Under the pieces are notes generated by a model, which was given only the letters and a program-made list of their open reading frames with translations, made no database searches and had not been told where the DNA came from. A stretch of DNA of 64,000 nt from Paramacrobiotus metropolitanus (Eukaryota; Tardigrada; Eutardigrada; Parachela; Macrobiotidae): the NCBI RefSeq assembly GCF_019649055.1, contig NW_026570328.1, forward strand, positions 372,001 to 436,000, given 5' to 3'. A program made the position numbers and the translations under genes. How positions within the stretch are numbered: the first letter of the stretch is position 1; the number at the start of each line of letters is the position of its first letter. Positions 36,400 to 54,672 of the stretch are shown piece by piece.

Positions 36400-37195
36400 G
36401 CATAAAATGTCGTGTCACATATGCAAGGGACTTGGGAATGTCACGTCACAAGTGCTACATAGTTGGAAATGTCATGCCAAACATGCAACAAAGTTGGAAA
36501 TATCACGGCAAACATGCAACAATGTTGGAAATGTAACGGTAAACATGCAAGAAAGTTGGGATTGTCATGTCAAATATGCAACAAAAGTTAGAAATGCAAC
36601 GCCAAACATGCAGAAAATTTGGGAATGTCACGCCAAACATGCAGAAAATTTAGGAATGTCACGGCAAACATGCAGTGAAGTTAGAAATGTCACGGCAAAC
36701 ATGCAGTGAAGTTAGAAATGTCACGCCAAACATGCAGAAAATTTAGGAATGTCACGGCAAACATGCAGTGAAGTTAGAAATGTCACGCCAAACATGCAGA
36801 AAATTTAGGAATGTCACGGCAAACATGCAGTGAAGTTAGAAATGTCACGGGAAACATGCAGAAAAGTTGGAAATGTCACGGCAAACATGCAAGAAAGTTG
36901 GGATTGTCATGTCAAATATGAAACAAAGTTAGAAATGTCACGTGAAACATCTAAGAAAGTTAGGAATGTCACGGCAAATATGCAGGGAAGTTAGAACTGT
37001 CACGTGAAACATACAAGAAAGTTGGAAATGTCACGGCAAACATGCAATAAAGTTGAAACGTCACGTCAAACATGCAAGAAAGTTGAAAATGTCATGTCAA
37101 ACATGCAACAAAGTTGGAAATGTAACGGCAAACATGCAACGAAGTTGGAAAATGTCACGGCAAACATGCAAGTTAGAAATGTCACTTTGAACATG
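36400..37195 (-). repeat. Short minisatellite, right arm
   Basis: Reverse-complement copy of the left short minisatellite, about 30 bp longer. The units ATGTCACGGCAAACATGCAG and the AGAAAATTTAGGA variant alternate in an order that does not match the left arm exactly, as expected of unit gain and loss. Confidence 0.85.
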
Positions 37196-37995
37196 TGCGT
37201 AAGATGGATTGTCGTTCTTCAAAAAGCGTGAAAGTAAGTCAATATATTTATTTCTTTGCTAGTGCGGAAATGGAAGTTTTACAAAACAAAGAAACTGAAG
37301 CAAAAAACTCCCAAAAGTGAAAACGAAAAACTCCCTAAAAGTTACGAAAATGTATGTTAAGTCAATGAGAATCCCAAAACGAAAGCCTCCGTTTTTTTTG
37401 ACTACGGAAAACTACAAGTTTTTGCAGCGAAATGTTGCAAAACGGAAGTTTTTCATATGAGTTTCCCGTAGATTTTTACATATGTTTCGATTTGAATACA
37501 AGCTCAATGAACGGAACGCGCATCATCTGGTCGCATTTGCTAACCATTCTTCCGATTTTGGTATCTCACATTATTCTTCTAGTATATTCGATGCAGTACC
37601 TTGCACTGCCAATTTACTCCCCGTTTCATCATATTTTGTGGTTGCTTCCATGCAGTTATATAACACCATAATACAGCAGCACCAAATATTACCGCTAGCG
37701 GCTTTTGTTTCAGCGACGAAGCCCAAAGCCATAACGATTTCAACCTGGCCGCAGACAAGCTAAAGCCGGTACAGATTTGGGGCATTCGCCCTCTTTTTTT
37801 TTGCTTTTTTTATGTAAATGTTTTTTTTTTGGCTTCCTATTATATGCTAACAGTTACAAACTGCAAAATCGAAAACTACGACACTTGCTCCAACGACATC
37901 ATGTCCCTGCGCATCCCTTCGAATATGGCGCGCTAGCTGGCAAAAAAAAATAGTGCGAATTTTTTTTTGTACAAGTACAGAAAGAACACTCTAAC

Positions 37996-40900
37996 TTACT
38001 CCATGCGAGTTCCAAACGGTAAAGTACTATAATCATCCAACAGCATCCGTTTATCGTATACTCGCCTGAGAGTTTTCGTCAGTTGAACGGTGCTGATTTC
38101 ATGAGTGTTGACATTTCTTTTGATGGTTTCGGGATAGACAACGCGCACCGTTTGGCCATCATTCTTCAAGAGCGATTTCCAAAGGTTGTAGTCCATACTC
38201 TGGCCTGTTTGAACCAGCCCTTCCCCAGAATCGGCTAGGATATTCTCCGTATATCCATTTTGAGTAAAGCCTTTAATTTTACTTTCTATCCTTCCTGTAT
38301 CTGTTTCGTAATAATAAACTTTGGGCCCCAGAGAAATAAACTTGACAATATGACTCTCTCCCGATTCTAACTGATTGCTCCATTCTCCAAGCATCGTACC
38401 TGTTGGTGGCTGCCACTCGCCTGACCGCTGAACAAAAATAACGGAATCTGTGTCAAAATAAAGTACTCGTTCACCTAACTTCTCAAGCATATCCAAAAGT
38501 TTCAGCCGGGCATAACTCGTCGTAAAGGCTGCGATAGGGATATTGGCGGTGTACGATCCTTCTAGATAGTCGTCGATTTTGGAAATAGTTGCCATGACAC
38601 ATTCAGGACTGAAGATATGGACATTGTGGATCCAGGTAGATTTTGATACGAGGAAGTCATAGTAATCTTTCGGCTTGAAGAAAATTTTCGTCTGATGAAG
38701 ATTGTCATTTTGTCCGAATTTGCCCCAGAATGAGTTCAGCATCAACTTTGCAACTGCTTTTCGGCCTGGATTGTCTTCGATTTGCGAGGAATCCAGTTCA
38801 ATACCCTCCACGTCCTTCACTTTTATGACAAACTCCAACCGTTCCGCTTCAGTGGTGCAGTTACTTGGCCATCCACTTGCCTGAATTTTTTCTTTGAGGA
38901 ATGTGTTAACAAAGTCTTCAAACAATTTTTCTTTCCGTATTTCCCAATGCCAGACTTCATGAACAGCAACAACTTTGTACCCACGTAAAATCGCATGATG
39001 CAGTTCGGGAGTAGTCCACACACCTTCCAGCAATCGCTCCTTGTCGCCATGCGTGCAAAAATCGTTTTGCCGAAGCTCTGCACATTTACTGCAGAGTGCG
39101 AAGATTAACTTTCCATTTATAGTTGCAGGCAAAACAGGAAATAAGCACTGTCCCGGCGCAAGCACTGTACACTTTACAAATCCAAAATATTCGCTTATAT
39201 CCTTAAAGTCTGCTGTTATAATTTTCGGATGCCCGATTGGATACACACAATTCTTGTTGACATAAGAATACAAAGAGACGATATCATAGTGATGGATCTT
39301 CTCATTCGGACCGCATTCGTAAAGTAGCCTGTTTGCGTTAGTACGGCCGCCTTTAAATGCTTCTTTTGGTTGAAGAGGACTGCGGAGGGACATATCGTTC
39401 ATATACTGCCGAATGCTTGGATCTTTTAACTGCTCGCGCCACTGGCATGACCACATTTCCACAAAGTTGTTTTTATAGAACAAACTTTGATCCGGTATTC
39501 TTCGTAAACTTCTTGCATAGTCTTGTTTGAAAAAGGTGAACGGTCATTTGCGTTGGTGCAGTCCGGATGTCCATGAAAAACGCATCCGTTGTATTCGTAA
39601 ACCGTGTTGGTAACTTGATCGTAGCCGTCCACAAAATAATCATTAATACGTTTCTCTTTTCCATTTCGCCCATGCTCGATTCGCCAATCAGCTTCTGTTT
39701 TGTTAACCCAGGTCAGCCACTGAGTTGCTTCCATGCTGGTTATTCTGTTGGTTTGGTAACCGTGAGCTGAAATGACTCCTGATTTCTTCCTTCCGGAGAT
39801 TAAAAGTTCGAAAAATTTCAAACAAGCTGAAGCAATGGTTACGGATTTAAAGGGATCAATGCACGCTAGAGCCATAAAATCATCTCGGAATTTTAAGGCA
39901 CATTTCCGCAAAACTGACACGTCCATTGAACAGTAGCTGGTTAACTGCTGCCGAAAGTCAAAACGTCCTTGCTTCTTGTTTTTTCGCCTGTATACCATTT
40001 AAAGAATTCGACCTGCTTGGCGGCACACATTGCTTCGATACCGTAAGAAGACGGGTTTGGGAAGGGAATAATTTTATCCCAATTTTCCGGCTGATTAATT
40101 TTGTGAGGGAAGTCACCTTTCTTCTCATCAGATTTAAGACCGACCGCTTTAGGAAATTTAGACAAAGCCAGCTGCACAAAGTTAAGCGTATCCACGGCGT
40201 TCATGTCCAAAGCTTTGTAGCGAATATTCAGCAGCTGACTACCACGGCAAAGAATGTCCGGCTTCAAGTTATTGTCTATCATGTGGGCCAAAATGAAATG
40301 TCCATCGTATCCTCGCAGATTGTGCGCAATTATCGTGTAGCCACGATGCTCTTCACGGAAAAGCCATTTGCAAAAGTTTGCGATGACATCATAACCGGCT
40401 AGAGGAGTACCATCAGGAGGAAAACGATATTCCTTTCCGCAGCAATACTGCGCGACGACGTAGTTTGGAATGTGAGTACCATCGACCGACGTGTAAGTTT
40501 CGAAATCAAAGAAAATGTACTTCGGATTAGCATCCAATTCTTCTGGTTCAAGAGGTTGGAAGTAACATTTATGCGAATTTTGAGGCACCCAGTCTTTGCA
40601 GGTTGAGCAGTACATTTCGTCACAGTTATGAACCTGATCCGGGCGATTGAGCATATTCACAAACTTGTTGCACTTGGAGCAGATGAAAAGATCCTCGCAA
40701 AGCGTCCTTCCATTTTTTCGTAAAGTCTTGTGCACATCAAAGCACTCTTTGTTGGTGAAAGTTCGTCCACAATCGGGGCATAACTTTGGGTCACTGGCCT
40801 TGCAATCGCTTTTACTGCGATAACACATGTTGCATCTCTGTTCACAGCGATGATCTGTCTTTCGGCCGTATCCTTGATCGCAGTTTGTGCAATAATAACT

Positions 40901-41919
40901 CTGCATGTGGTATCCAGATGGTTTAGTTATCAGATCGAAATGATTTTTATCGTACATTAAGTAAATCTGCTTCATTCCCGGTTTCTTCTTCTCCGGCACT
41001 TGAGCGATAAGAGTGTTTCCTTCCTGCACAGAAATAACCTTGACTTGACACTTTAAAACGCGTTGAAAAGCCGGCAAATCTTCCAACCCAAACATTTTTC
41101 CAATAGTGAGACCCGCATCTTGGACCAACTGACACGCGAGTTTTTTTCCAACTTACGCCCTCTAGGATTAGTTAAAGCTTTCCATTTCATCTTGTCTTTG
41201 CCGCTGACATCATGAGTGTTTCTGAAATGACCGAGCGCCAATGCTGCAGGTAAGCAAAGGTTGTTTCCTGTTGTCACTGTAACAATAGACGAGCTGAATC
41301 GTTTTCGGTCAACCGTAGTATGGATATGTTTTCTTCTTCTTCCACCAGCCGGTATTACGGTCCGAACAATTGTAATTTGAAAACTTTCGTCGATGCAGAA
41401 TGAGTTGCTTGAATTAATCATGACCATCATATCCATAAGGTCGTCAATCTTGAAATCTTGTAACCTTTTCATATGAAGATCAGCTTTGCGGTTGAGTGTA
41501 TGACTGGAGAGAAGGATGACGATTCTGTCGTCTGGTCCGAATTCTTTCGTAATGACACTGAATATAGCTTCGAACACTTTGGGCATTGCTTCCATTGAGG
41601 TGACAGGATCGAATTTCATATTGAGGTTTTCGATTTTAACGCGATACGTGATTTCCGATGTTGAAAATTTCTTTGTTTGCTTTTCGTTGATCTTTTCCAG
41701 AGTAAAGTACTTTGTCCAGTCTGTGGATTCCAGTCCCCTTGATCCACCGCTCTGTATGGCGTTAGCTTCCCGGTATTCACGAATGAGCTTTTGTTTCCCG
41801 TACAGATTGGCAATTGCATCGAGAGAAAACAGCCCTTCTGCCTTTTCTGGCCAGTTTTCATGCAACCATTGTTGCAGAAACTCGGCATAAAAGCGCAAAA
41901 CTTCATCCAAGTTAAACAT
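37996..41919 (-). pseudogene. Protein-primed family-B DNA polymerase, right copy, broken by small indels
   Basis: Mirror copy of the left polymerase. It is open from its ATG at 41919 through the amino-terminal region, then breaks at a seven-T run (41141-41147; the left copy has five A). Further differences are four A for five T (39960-39963 versus 27470-27474), a locally compensated pair near 39780 and 39811-39815, and a 10-bp loss near 39464-39479. The last 490 or so residues, with motifs A, B and C, are open and match the left copy. All but the 10-bp loss and the one-base insertion near 39780 fall in homopolymers. As assembled it cannot make a full enzyme. The pattern leaves open whether the breaks exist in the genome. 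Confidence 0.88.
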
Positions 41920-42993
41920 GGTTTCTGCTTACCTGCGATTAGTAATCCGCAAGCACAACAATAGCAAATGGCGGGTAACGGCCAGTAATCCAGTTAACAC
42001 ATAAATGCTTAGCTCGAAAACAAAAAAAGAAAACCTTTAGGAACAAAACAATCAATGAGACGAGAATGGAATACAAAGCGTGCTAAATACCTTTTACTAT
42101 AAGCTATGCAGCTTCACATCTACTGCAACTTTTTTACAGTTTCCTATGAAAAATTGTGTAGTCTAAGTTGCCAAAGGGCAGAACATGCAGTTTGATGGAT
42201 GGTTTTAGAGTCTTCAGTGCAAGTGTACTGTTTAATATGGCAATTGTACGACGCCCGTTCAGATAGAAATGCAGTTGTCGACAGAAATGTCGAGACTTAG
42301 AGGCACGAAGAATAGCGTATGGACGTGTGCGTGGTTAAATGTCTACAGAAACTGACAGATCACAGATGACAATTGCGATACGTGTGCTAAAATCGCAAAG
42401 TTCATGAAAATTGTGCACAATCAAACAAATAACGTGCAACAAAAGTGCACGCAGCTCGTCAGATGTTTGTGAAAGATACGCACTGTAAAAACGTTTTGGG
42501 CCTTACACACTTGCGGACAATGAGATGTTTATGGAAACTGGCATACATACAACAGTCAGATGTATCTTAGAAATGAGTATGTTGCAGAACTGTACGAATA
42601 ATATGAGTAGGTAGAAACAAAATGTTCAGATGTTTGTAAGTAATCTGTACCCCCTAGGATACGACATGAGAGTATACCAGCAGTTAGATATCTAAAGAAA
42701 CTGTGTGTTGTGAGTTATTAAGGAATGAGCATGTTTTGACAGATCAGACGCCAAGGAAACATGTGTACGAGAATCATTAAAACACAATCTTCACCCAAAC
42801 TTGCGCATAATGAGATGCCTATGTAAAAGACATATGTCAAATCACGAGCATTCATATTAAAACACAATCTTAACTCAGAGAAGAGCAAAAGTAGTAATAA
42901 AATATAAGTTAGATAGTTATTTTACGTAATAAATATAAAAATTAGATAAAATATGTAAAATAGATTTTATTCCATATCACCCGTTACTCTTCT

Positions 42994-42999
42994 GACCTG
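42994..42999. repeat. 6-bp target-site duplication, right copy (GACCTG)
   Basis: Direct repeat of 24437-24442, immediately after the right terminus. The sequence from here rightward is the original upstream flank of Rab11. Confidence 0.9.
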
Positions 43000-44159
43000 T
43001 TTAAATAAAACGCAGAACGTGTTTGCAATTCTGCTTTAGTAAAAACCCATCAGCTGCAGTAATTTGACTCTGGACACTGCACTAGCCAGTGTCTGTTGAG
43101 TATAAAATTACTTTATTACAACAAGCACAAGCCATGTATTTGTTATCCTTTAATGTACATTTTCAACCAAGAAGGCAATTATCTGTAAATCAGTTTCTGC
43201 ACTTAGAAAATTTGGTAGACCGTACAGACAGATGCATTCTAATTAGACTGTACGCATTACTACGCAAGGTTATTTGCTGCAGACGTCGGTAGTTTAAAGA
43301 ACAGTGTTTTTACTGATTACACGAAAAAATGATAAGATAAGGATTTTTCCAATCGGCCAAAGGAGTTCGATGTGAGCTCTTGAGCTGCTAACTCGCTCAT
43401 CATAAACAGATACTGCGTATGGCGATTAGACGAACAGCTATGACGTTTGTCGTTGAATCACTGGTAATTATGGTATATCGCACATTTACTAATTGTGGCG
43501 GCACGATGCGTATTTGTTGAGTTAGGTAACACATACTGTATCCACATAACTATAAGATCGTTAGCACTAGGTATACGATGCCAAAAAAACTCGTGCATGT
43601 CGAAATGCGTGTTGTAATTATACTCGTATAATTATCACTGCATGTCTACAGGAGGCTAAAAGGAAGTTGTAATACGAAGATTGTTTTAGGTCCTGTTGTT
43701 TGGCTGTTTTGGTTTTTTTTGTAGCGGTTGTTATATCTATATTATGTATGGTTCATGCTGTCTCGAGGAGTACAAAAGCAGCTTAACCCGTTAGTACGCA
43801 TAAAAAACAGCAACCAGTTGACCTTTACAGCCTCTGTATATTTCATCATCGACTTCTATCAAGTCAATGAGTCAACTTCTGTCTGTTTTAAGCATTAAAT
43901 TATTAATTTTTACAAATACATATCACCTCAAAGCTATATATGATACAGAAGTACGTGGTTGCGTATTAAGAAAATGCAAGCATATTATAATATATGACAA
44001 CAAGCCATTAACCGCACAAACACAAAAAGTAATACCGACTCTAGATGTTTTGCCTTCAGTTATGTACTCTCTTTTAAATTTGAATACTTTATAGGTATAT
44101 CCGTTTTGCAGTTCTTTGGTGACGCCGTGACGGACCACAATAGCGTGTTCACTACCGTT
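43000..44159. other. Displaced upstream region of Rab11 and 3' flank of the SLC26 gene
   Basis: Reading leftward across the element, this stretch was contiguous with the Rab11 leader before insertion, so it probably holds the ancestral Rab11 promoter. It also takes the 3' end of the SLC26 transcript. No convincing gene is present; the frames at 43089-43292 and 43867-44094 have no recognisable motif. Confidence 0.5.
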
Positions 44160-46958
44160 TTAAACCGGCGCCGCGTCTTTCGCATCGCTTTCCAGTGCAC
44201 CCCGACGAACATGTGCATATTTCTGTCTCCATTCTGATAATTCCCGGAGTTCGTTCGGGAAAATGAAAGCTAATTCTTTGGCGGGTGTATTGACGAATCG
44301 AACAATGGTATTGGGCTCTTTGCAGCAACCGGTGACGGCAAACTGCATTGCTTTCAACGTTGAATAATCAGAATCTTTCAGGTGGGCTCCGTCTATTACC
44401 ACTTCGTTAATGTACGAAGATTGTTCCGAAGAACCTGTCCGCTGTGGTCTTCCTCGTCGGAACATTTTTGGCTCGGTCCGGTTTACTTTAAAGACATCAT
44501 TCTGAATAAAATCGCAGAGAGTGTCAGCACCCGGAAACAAAACTGGACTTTTAATGGCGATGTCCACATTCAGGTACTGCTTTTCCCGCGAGGTCATGGG
44601 CCAGCCATATCGCGATTTTACCACGTGCGCTAACACGCGTGGACGAGCCATGGGATAAAACAGAACCAGAAAAGACGCTGCTACCCCACAAAGTATACCG
44701 AATCCCAGGCTGACAAAACAGCAGACACTGATGGTGGTTATTAACGGGAATAGTTCCGCTTTCCGATATAGCCATAAATCCTTGAATATTTTGAAGTCAA
44801 ATAAAACCAAAATACTGGCAATGAGCATAGCCGATAATGATGCGCGTGGTACTAGATGAAACGGAAAAATAAGCGTGAGCAGTAAGAGGTAAGGTTAAAC
44901 ATTTTGAGAGATTATAGTATACGTACACATTTACTAACTTGTAAATGTTAAGTAATTAAATTCTTTTTTTGCTTTACCATACTTTAGAGCCGGCGAAAAT
45001 AGTGTTATGGTAAACAGTACACATACGCCGGTCCAAGTGCTTCCCATGGTTGTCCGAACACCCAACTGCGCTTTGAAGGCTGACCGAGCGAAACTTCCCG
45101 ACACCGGCATTCCATGAAAAAATGCACAGCACATATTAGACGCGCCCAGTGCAACGAATTCCTGCGTGGAATCGATTCGGTAGTGAAAATGCAGTGCCAG
45201 TGCTCTGGCTACCGCAATGCATTCCAGGCTGCCTACTAGGACGATCATCGGGATGCCGGGCAAAGCGGTTAAGAACGTCTCCATGACGGTGTGATTCCCC
45301 CAAGCGAATTCGGGCATTTTCAGCATGGGCACGCCACCGCGAACTTCCCGGGTTACACTGAGAACGTTGCGGCCATTTACACTGAGAAGATAACTAACGC
45401 CGGTGGCTATCACAATTACTTGAACGTAACGCGTCTCGGCAATTATCCGTATTGCTTTACGAACAATTTGCCATGTGCGATATGAAATCTTCCATTGTGG
45501 AGTGCGAGGAAGCCGTGAACCTTGACTACACAATAGCAACCAGCTCAATGAAATCACCCCGACGAGGACATCCCATCCGCTAAAACAATAAAAAACAGAA
45601 AGTTTGTTTCCATATTCAAGCGACACTTCCGATATTTGTAATTAAATGCAGGTTACACTTTGCGATATTAAAACTGTAAAAAAAATTTGAAGCCACCAAC
45701 TGAACAAATATCAGCGGTCCGAAATCAATCTGTTTTGCCGACGCGGTAAAAGTACGAGGACAAAATTAAATCGACTGGTAAGGTCGATAGAGTCCATGCA
45801 GCTTACGTACTTGATTTTGCTGACAGTGAAATCTGTCGACATTCCAAGAAGGTTATCCGACGACACAGACCGAAATCCTGTAATAGTTCTGACTTGGCTA
45901 AAAACTACGAGGAAGGCTGAGGCCGTAGTAAATCCGCTTATGACAGGATCAGAAATGTAATTTATGAGGAACCCTGGAATGAAGAATTTTTAAAAACATT
46001 ACTTATATGCTCCAAACGCAAACGGCGCTCGCACTGGGGTCATCAACGTCGTGTAATCTGCTTACACTGTAATTTACCCAAAGCCCACGATGTGTTTATA
46101 ATTTACCGAGATTAAGAAAGCCTAGAATAAGCTGAAATAATCCTCCAAAAAAGCAGAACAGAATGGAATATCGTGCTCGCTCCGAAATCGTAATGCCAGC
46201 CGGCATCGAAACACCTGTCACTAGTGCTAGGAGACTGGTTGGTCCAAGAGATACGTCCTTCGCCGTCCCGAAGATGGTATACATAAAACACCCGATGAAA
46301 GCCGCATTTAATCCATACTAAAACGACGTTTTGTTTTCTGCGTTTTGTTTTGCATTAAAGCGCAAATAATGTTCATTTTACTAACTAACGTACGTACTTC
46401 TAAAGGAACATCGGCGATGGCAGCATACGCCAATGACATTGGCACAACGCACAACCCAAGGGTCACGCCAGCAATGATATCACCACTGAAGTCTCGCAAA
46501 GAGTACTTCGGTAACCACAGTGTTATGGGAAAACGCCGTCGCCATGCTTTCATATTACACTTCCTCAACAGAATGGCTTTAATAGCCGCGAATGTCAGGG
46601 GATCACCAGCGGAGATGACAAGTTCTTCTGTGCTCTTCAGGGTCCATTCCAGTTCGGCGCTGGGATTATCTGAATGTGACGATCGACGTCTCACGGATTC
46701 GAGTTCTGCCGTTGAACTGGCACTAGTGCCTGCACTCTCCAGGACGACTATGGTATTTTCGCACGGCGTTCCTCCACCGAATGAATTATCTGCTTTTTCA
46801 TCGGTTCTAGTACGATCCGGTTCATTCGCATCATCTATGTTCAAAGATGACAGAGAAAGCGCTCGGCAGATTTCTCGAAAAGGGACGCTTCCGGCTTGTT
46901 TATCAACATGGACGTCTCGCTGGTTCGCAGTAGCAGGGTCACCGACGACCGAAAACAT
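44160..46958 (-). CDS. SLC26-family sulfate/anion transporter (SLC26A11-like) with STAS domain
   Basis: Multi-pass membrane anion exchanger. Five exons join in phase to 742 aa: 46958-46398, 46317-46107, 45973-45811, 45579-44978 and 44851-44160. A soluble serine-rich amino tail is followed by LWLPKYSLRDFSGDIIAGVT, VPMSLAYAAIADVP, YGLNAAFIGCFMYTIFGTAKDVSLGP, INYISDPVISGFTTASAF and GASNMCCAFFHGMPVSGSFARSA, all classic SulP/SLC26 blocks. The STAS domain is in the last exon (YINEVVIDGAHLKDSDYSTL). I used the ATG at 46958; the frame is open to an earlier ATG at 47081. The loop between LLGM and GWDVLVG is about 15 residues shorter than usual, so a short exon in 45580-45810 may have been missed. SLC26A11 is the closest match from memory; the substrate is inferred only. 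Confidence 0.9.
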
Positions 46959-51170
<4,212 letters not shown>

Positions 51171-51342
51171 CGAAGTTGCATAAATACGTACAATAGAAAA
51201 CCATTATCAGCTCCAAGTAAATTGTGGGCCGTGGCATTTAAAAATTAACTTTTTTTACAGCGGGAATTGTCAAACTGGTTACATATTAAAAGAACAAAAT
51301 GTTTTTTTCTGCTAAAAAATAGCCAGCATACAATGTTCAAGT

Positions 51343-53886
<2,544 letters not shown>

Positions 53887-54672
53887 TTTGTTGTCGTGTA
53901 TGCAGCAGTGGAATGAAAGGTGTAAATATTAATTTAAAACAGGAGGATCGAGCTCTCCTAAAGTTTCGTAAAAAAGATCGCTATAAAATAATTCAAACTC
54001 AAAGCATGGCCATTTTTTGGTAAACATACCTTGACTGCGGCAGCTTAGCCGGCCTGCGTATTTCCAACTCACATTTACGTGGCCGATGTCAGCATCGATA
54101 GCCGATTGGCTGAGAAGAAAGAAACTAAATCCTCTAGTGGCTGCTTGTTCAACTGGTAACCACGCCTTCAAGGGTAGACTTTGCCCTGAAAGACACGCGC
54201 ATTGCGGAACTGATTTGTCGGGTGCTGTCATGTTGTTGCTATTCCGACCGCCTAGGTGGATGAGTAGGAACGGAAGGTGAAACAATCCTAGGCAACCGCC
54301 CGCAGAGCGAAGCGAAACGACAATTTCGACGCAACTTCCGGCGTTGTATTACAATTTTGCATTTTGCAGTTTGCTGTTTGCAAAACCAATTTTTGCGTTT
54401 GACTTTTAAAAATATTTTTATTTTTTAGTACAGCTGTAAAATTTATTCAAAAATCATAATATTGTCATTATATTGGTTTACCCTAACGGATCTTTTCGAT
54501 TCTTCTTGTTTTACTTTTGCAGGAATTGAGCTTGAATCTTGTGGCTGTCCTTAGTCATTGAACAGTAAACTGTAAACCAGTTTCTGTCTGAGCCCTGATA
54601 TTAGAAAGTTTTCGCGGTTTCCTGTTTTTGTTTTGCTAATGCTGTAAGACAGTAAGTCGCAGCAAAGAAGAG
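53887..54672. promoter_or_regulatory. Bidirectional upstream region of SEC61 alpha and the dehydrogenase
   Basis: The two start codons diverge with 786 bp between them. The left half (to about 54310) is GC-richer and the right half contains T-rich tracts (54395-54430). No TATA box is obvious. The open frames here overlap one another and have no known motif. Confidence 0.5.

Larger units (their letters stand above)
24443..42993. mobile_element. 18.5-kb palindromic Polinton/Maverick-like element encoding only protein-primed DNA polymerase B
   Basis: The element consists of two near-identical arms in head-to-head mirror image (24443-33322 and 34083-42993) around a 760-bp asymmetric centre. The termini are AGAAGAGTAACGGG and its exact reverse complement, flanked by GACCTG direct repeats. 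Each arm from its end inward has about 1.07 kb of AT-rich DNA, a family-B polymerase gene of about 3.9 kb, about 0.8 kb of low-complexity DNA and then about 3 kb of tandem repeats. Polymerase type, duplication size and AG...CT ends point to the Polinton/Maverick/adintovirus lineage. I searched both strands for integrase, FtsK-HerA-type ATPase, adenovirus-type protease and jelly-roll capsid motifs and saw none. That makes it either a non-autonomous derivative or a distinct polymerase-only element. High similarity of the arms indicates a recent origin, gene conversion or an assembly effect. Confidence 0.88.
34083..42993 (-). repeat. Right arm of the giant inverted repeat (8,911 bp)
   Basis: Reverse complement of 24443-33322. 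It carries mirror copies of every part: the degenerate repeats, the 147-bp array (about 35085-36275), the short minisatellite (about 36400-37195), the polymerase (37996-41919) and the terminal leader (41920-42993). Confidence 0.93.

Noticed and set aside
24443-42993. CRISPR-like array or a bacterial contaminant
   Set aside because: Repeats are too long, without spacers of fixed size, and the surrounding genes have spliceosomal introns. The polymerase type is that of eukaryotic Polinton-like elements.
24443-42993. Ordinary LTR retrotransposon or hAT/Tc1 DNA transposon
   Set aside because: No reverse transcriptase or transposase motif, the termini are inverted not direct, and the duplication is 6 bp with a family-B polymerase inside.
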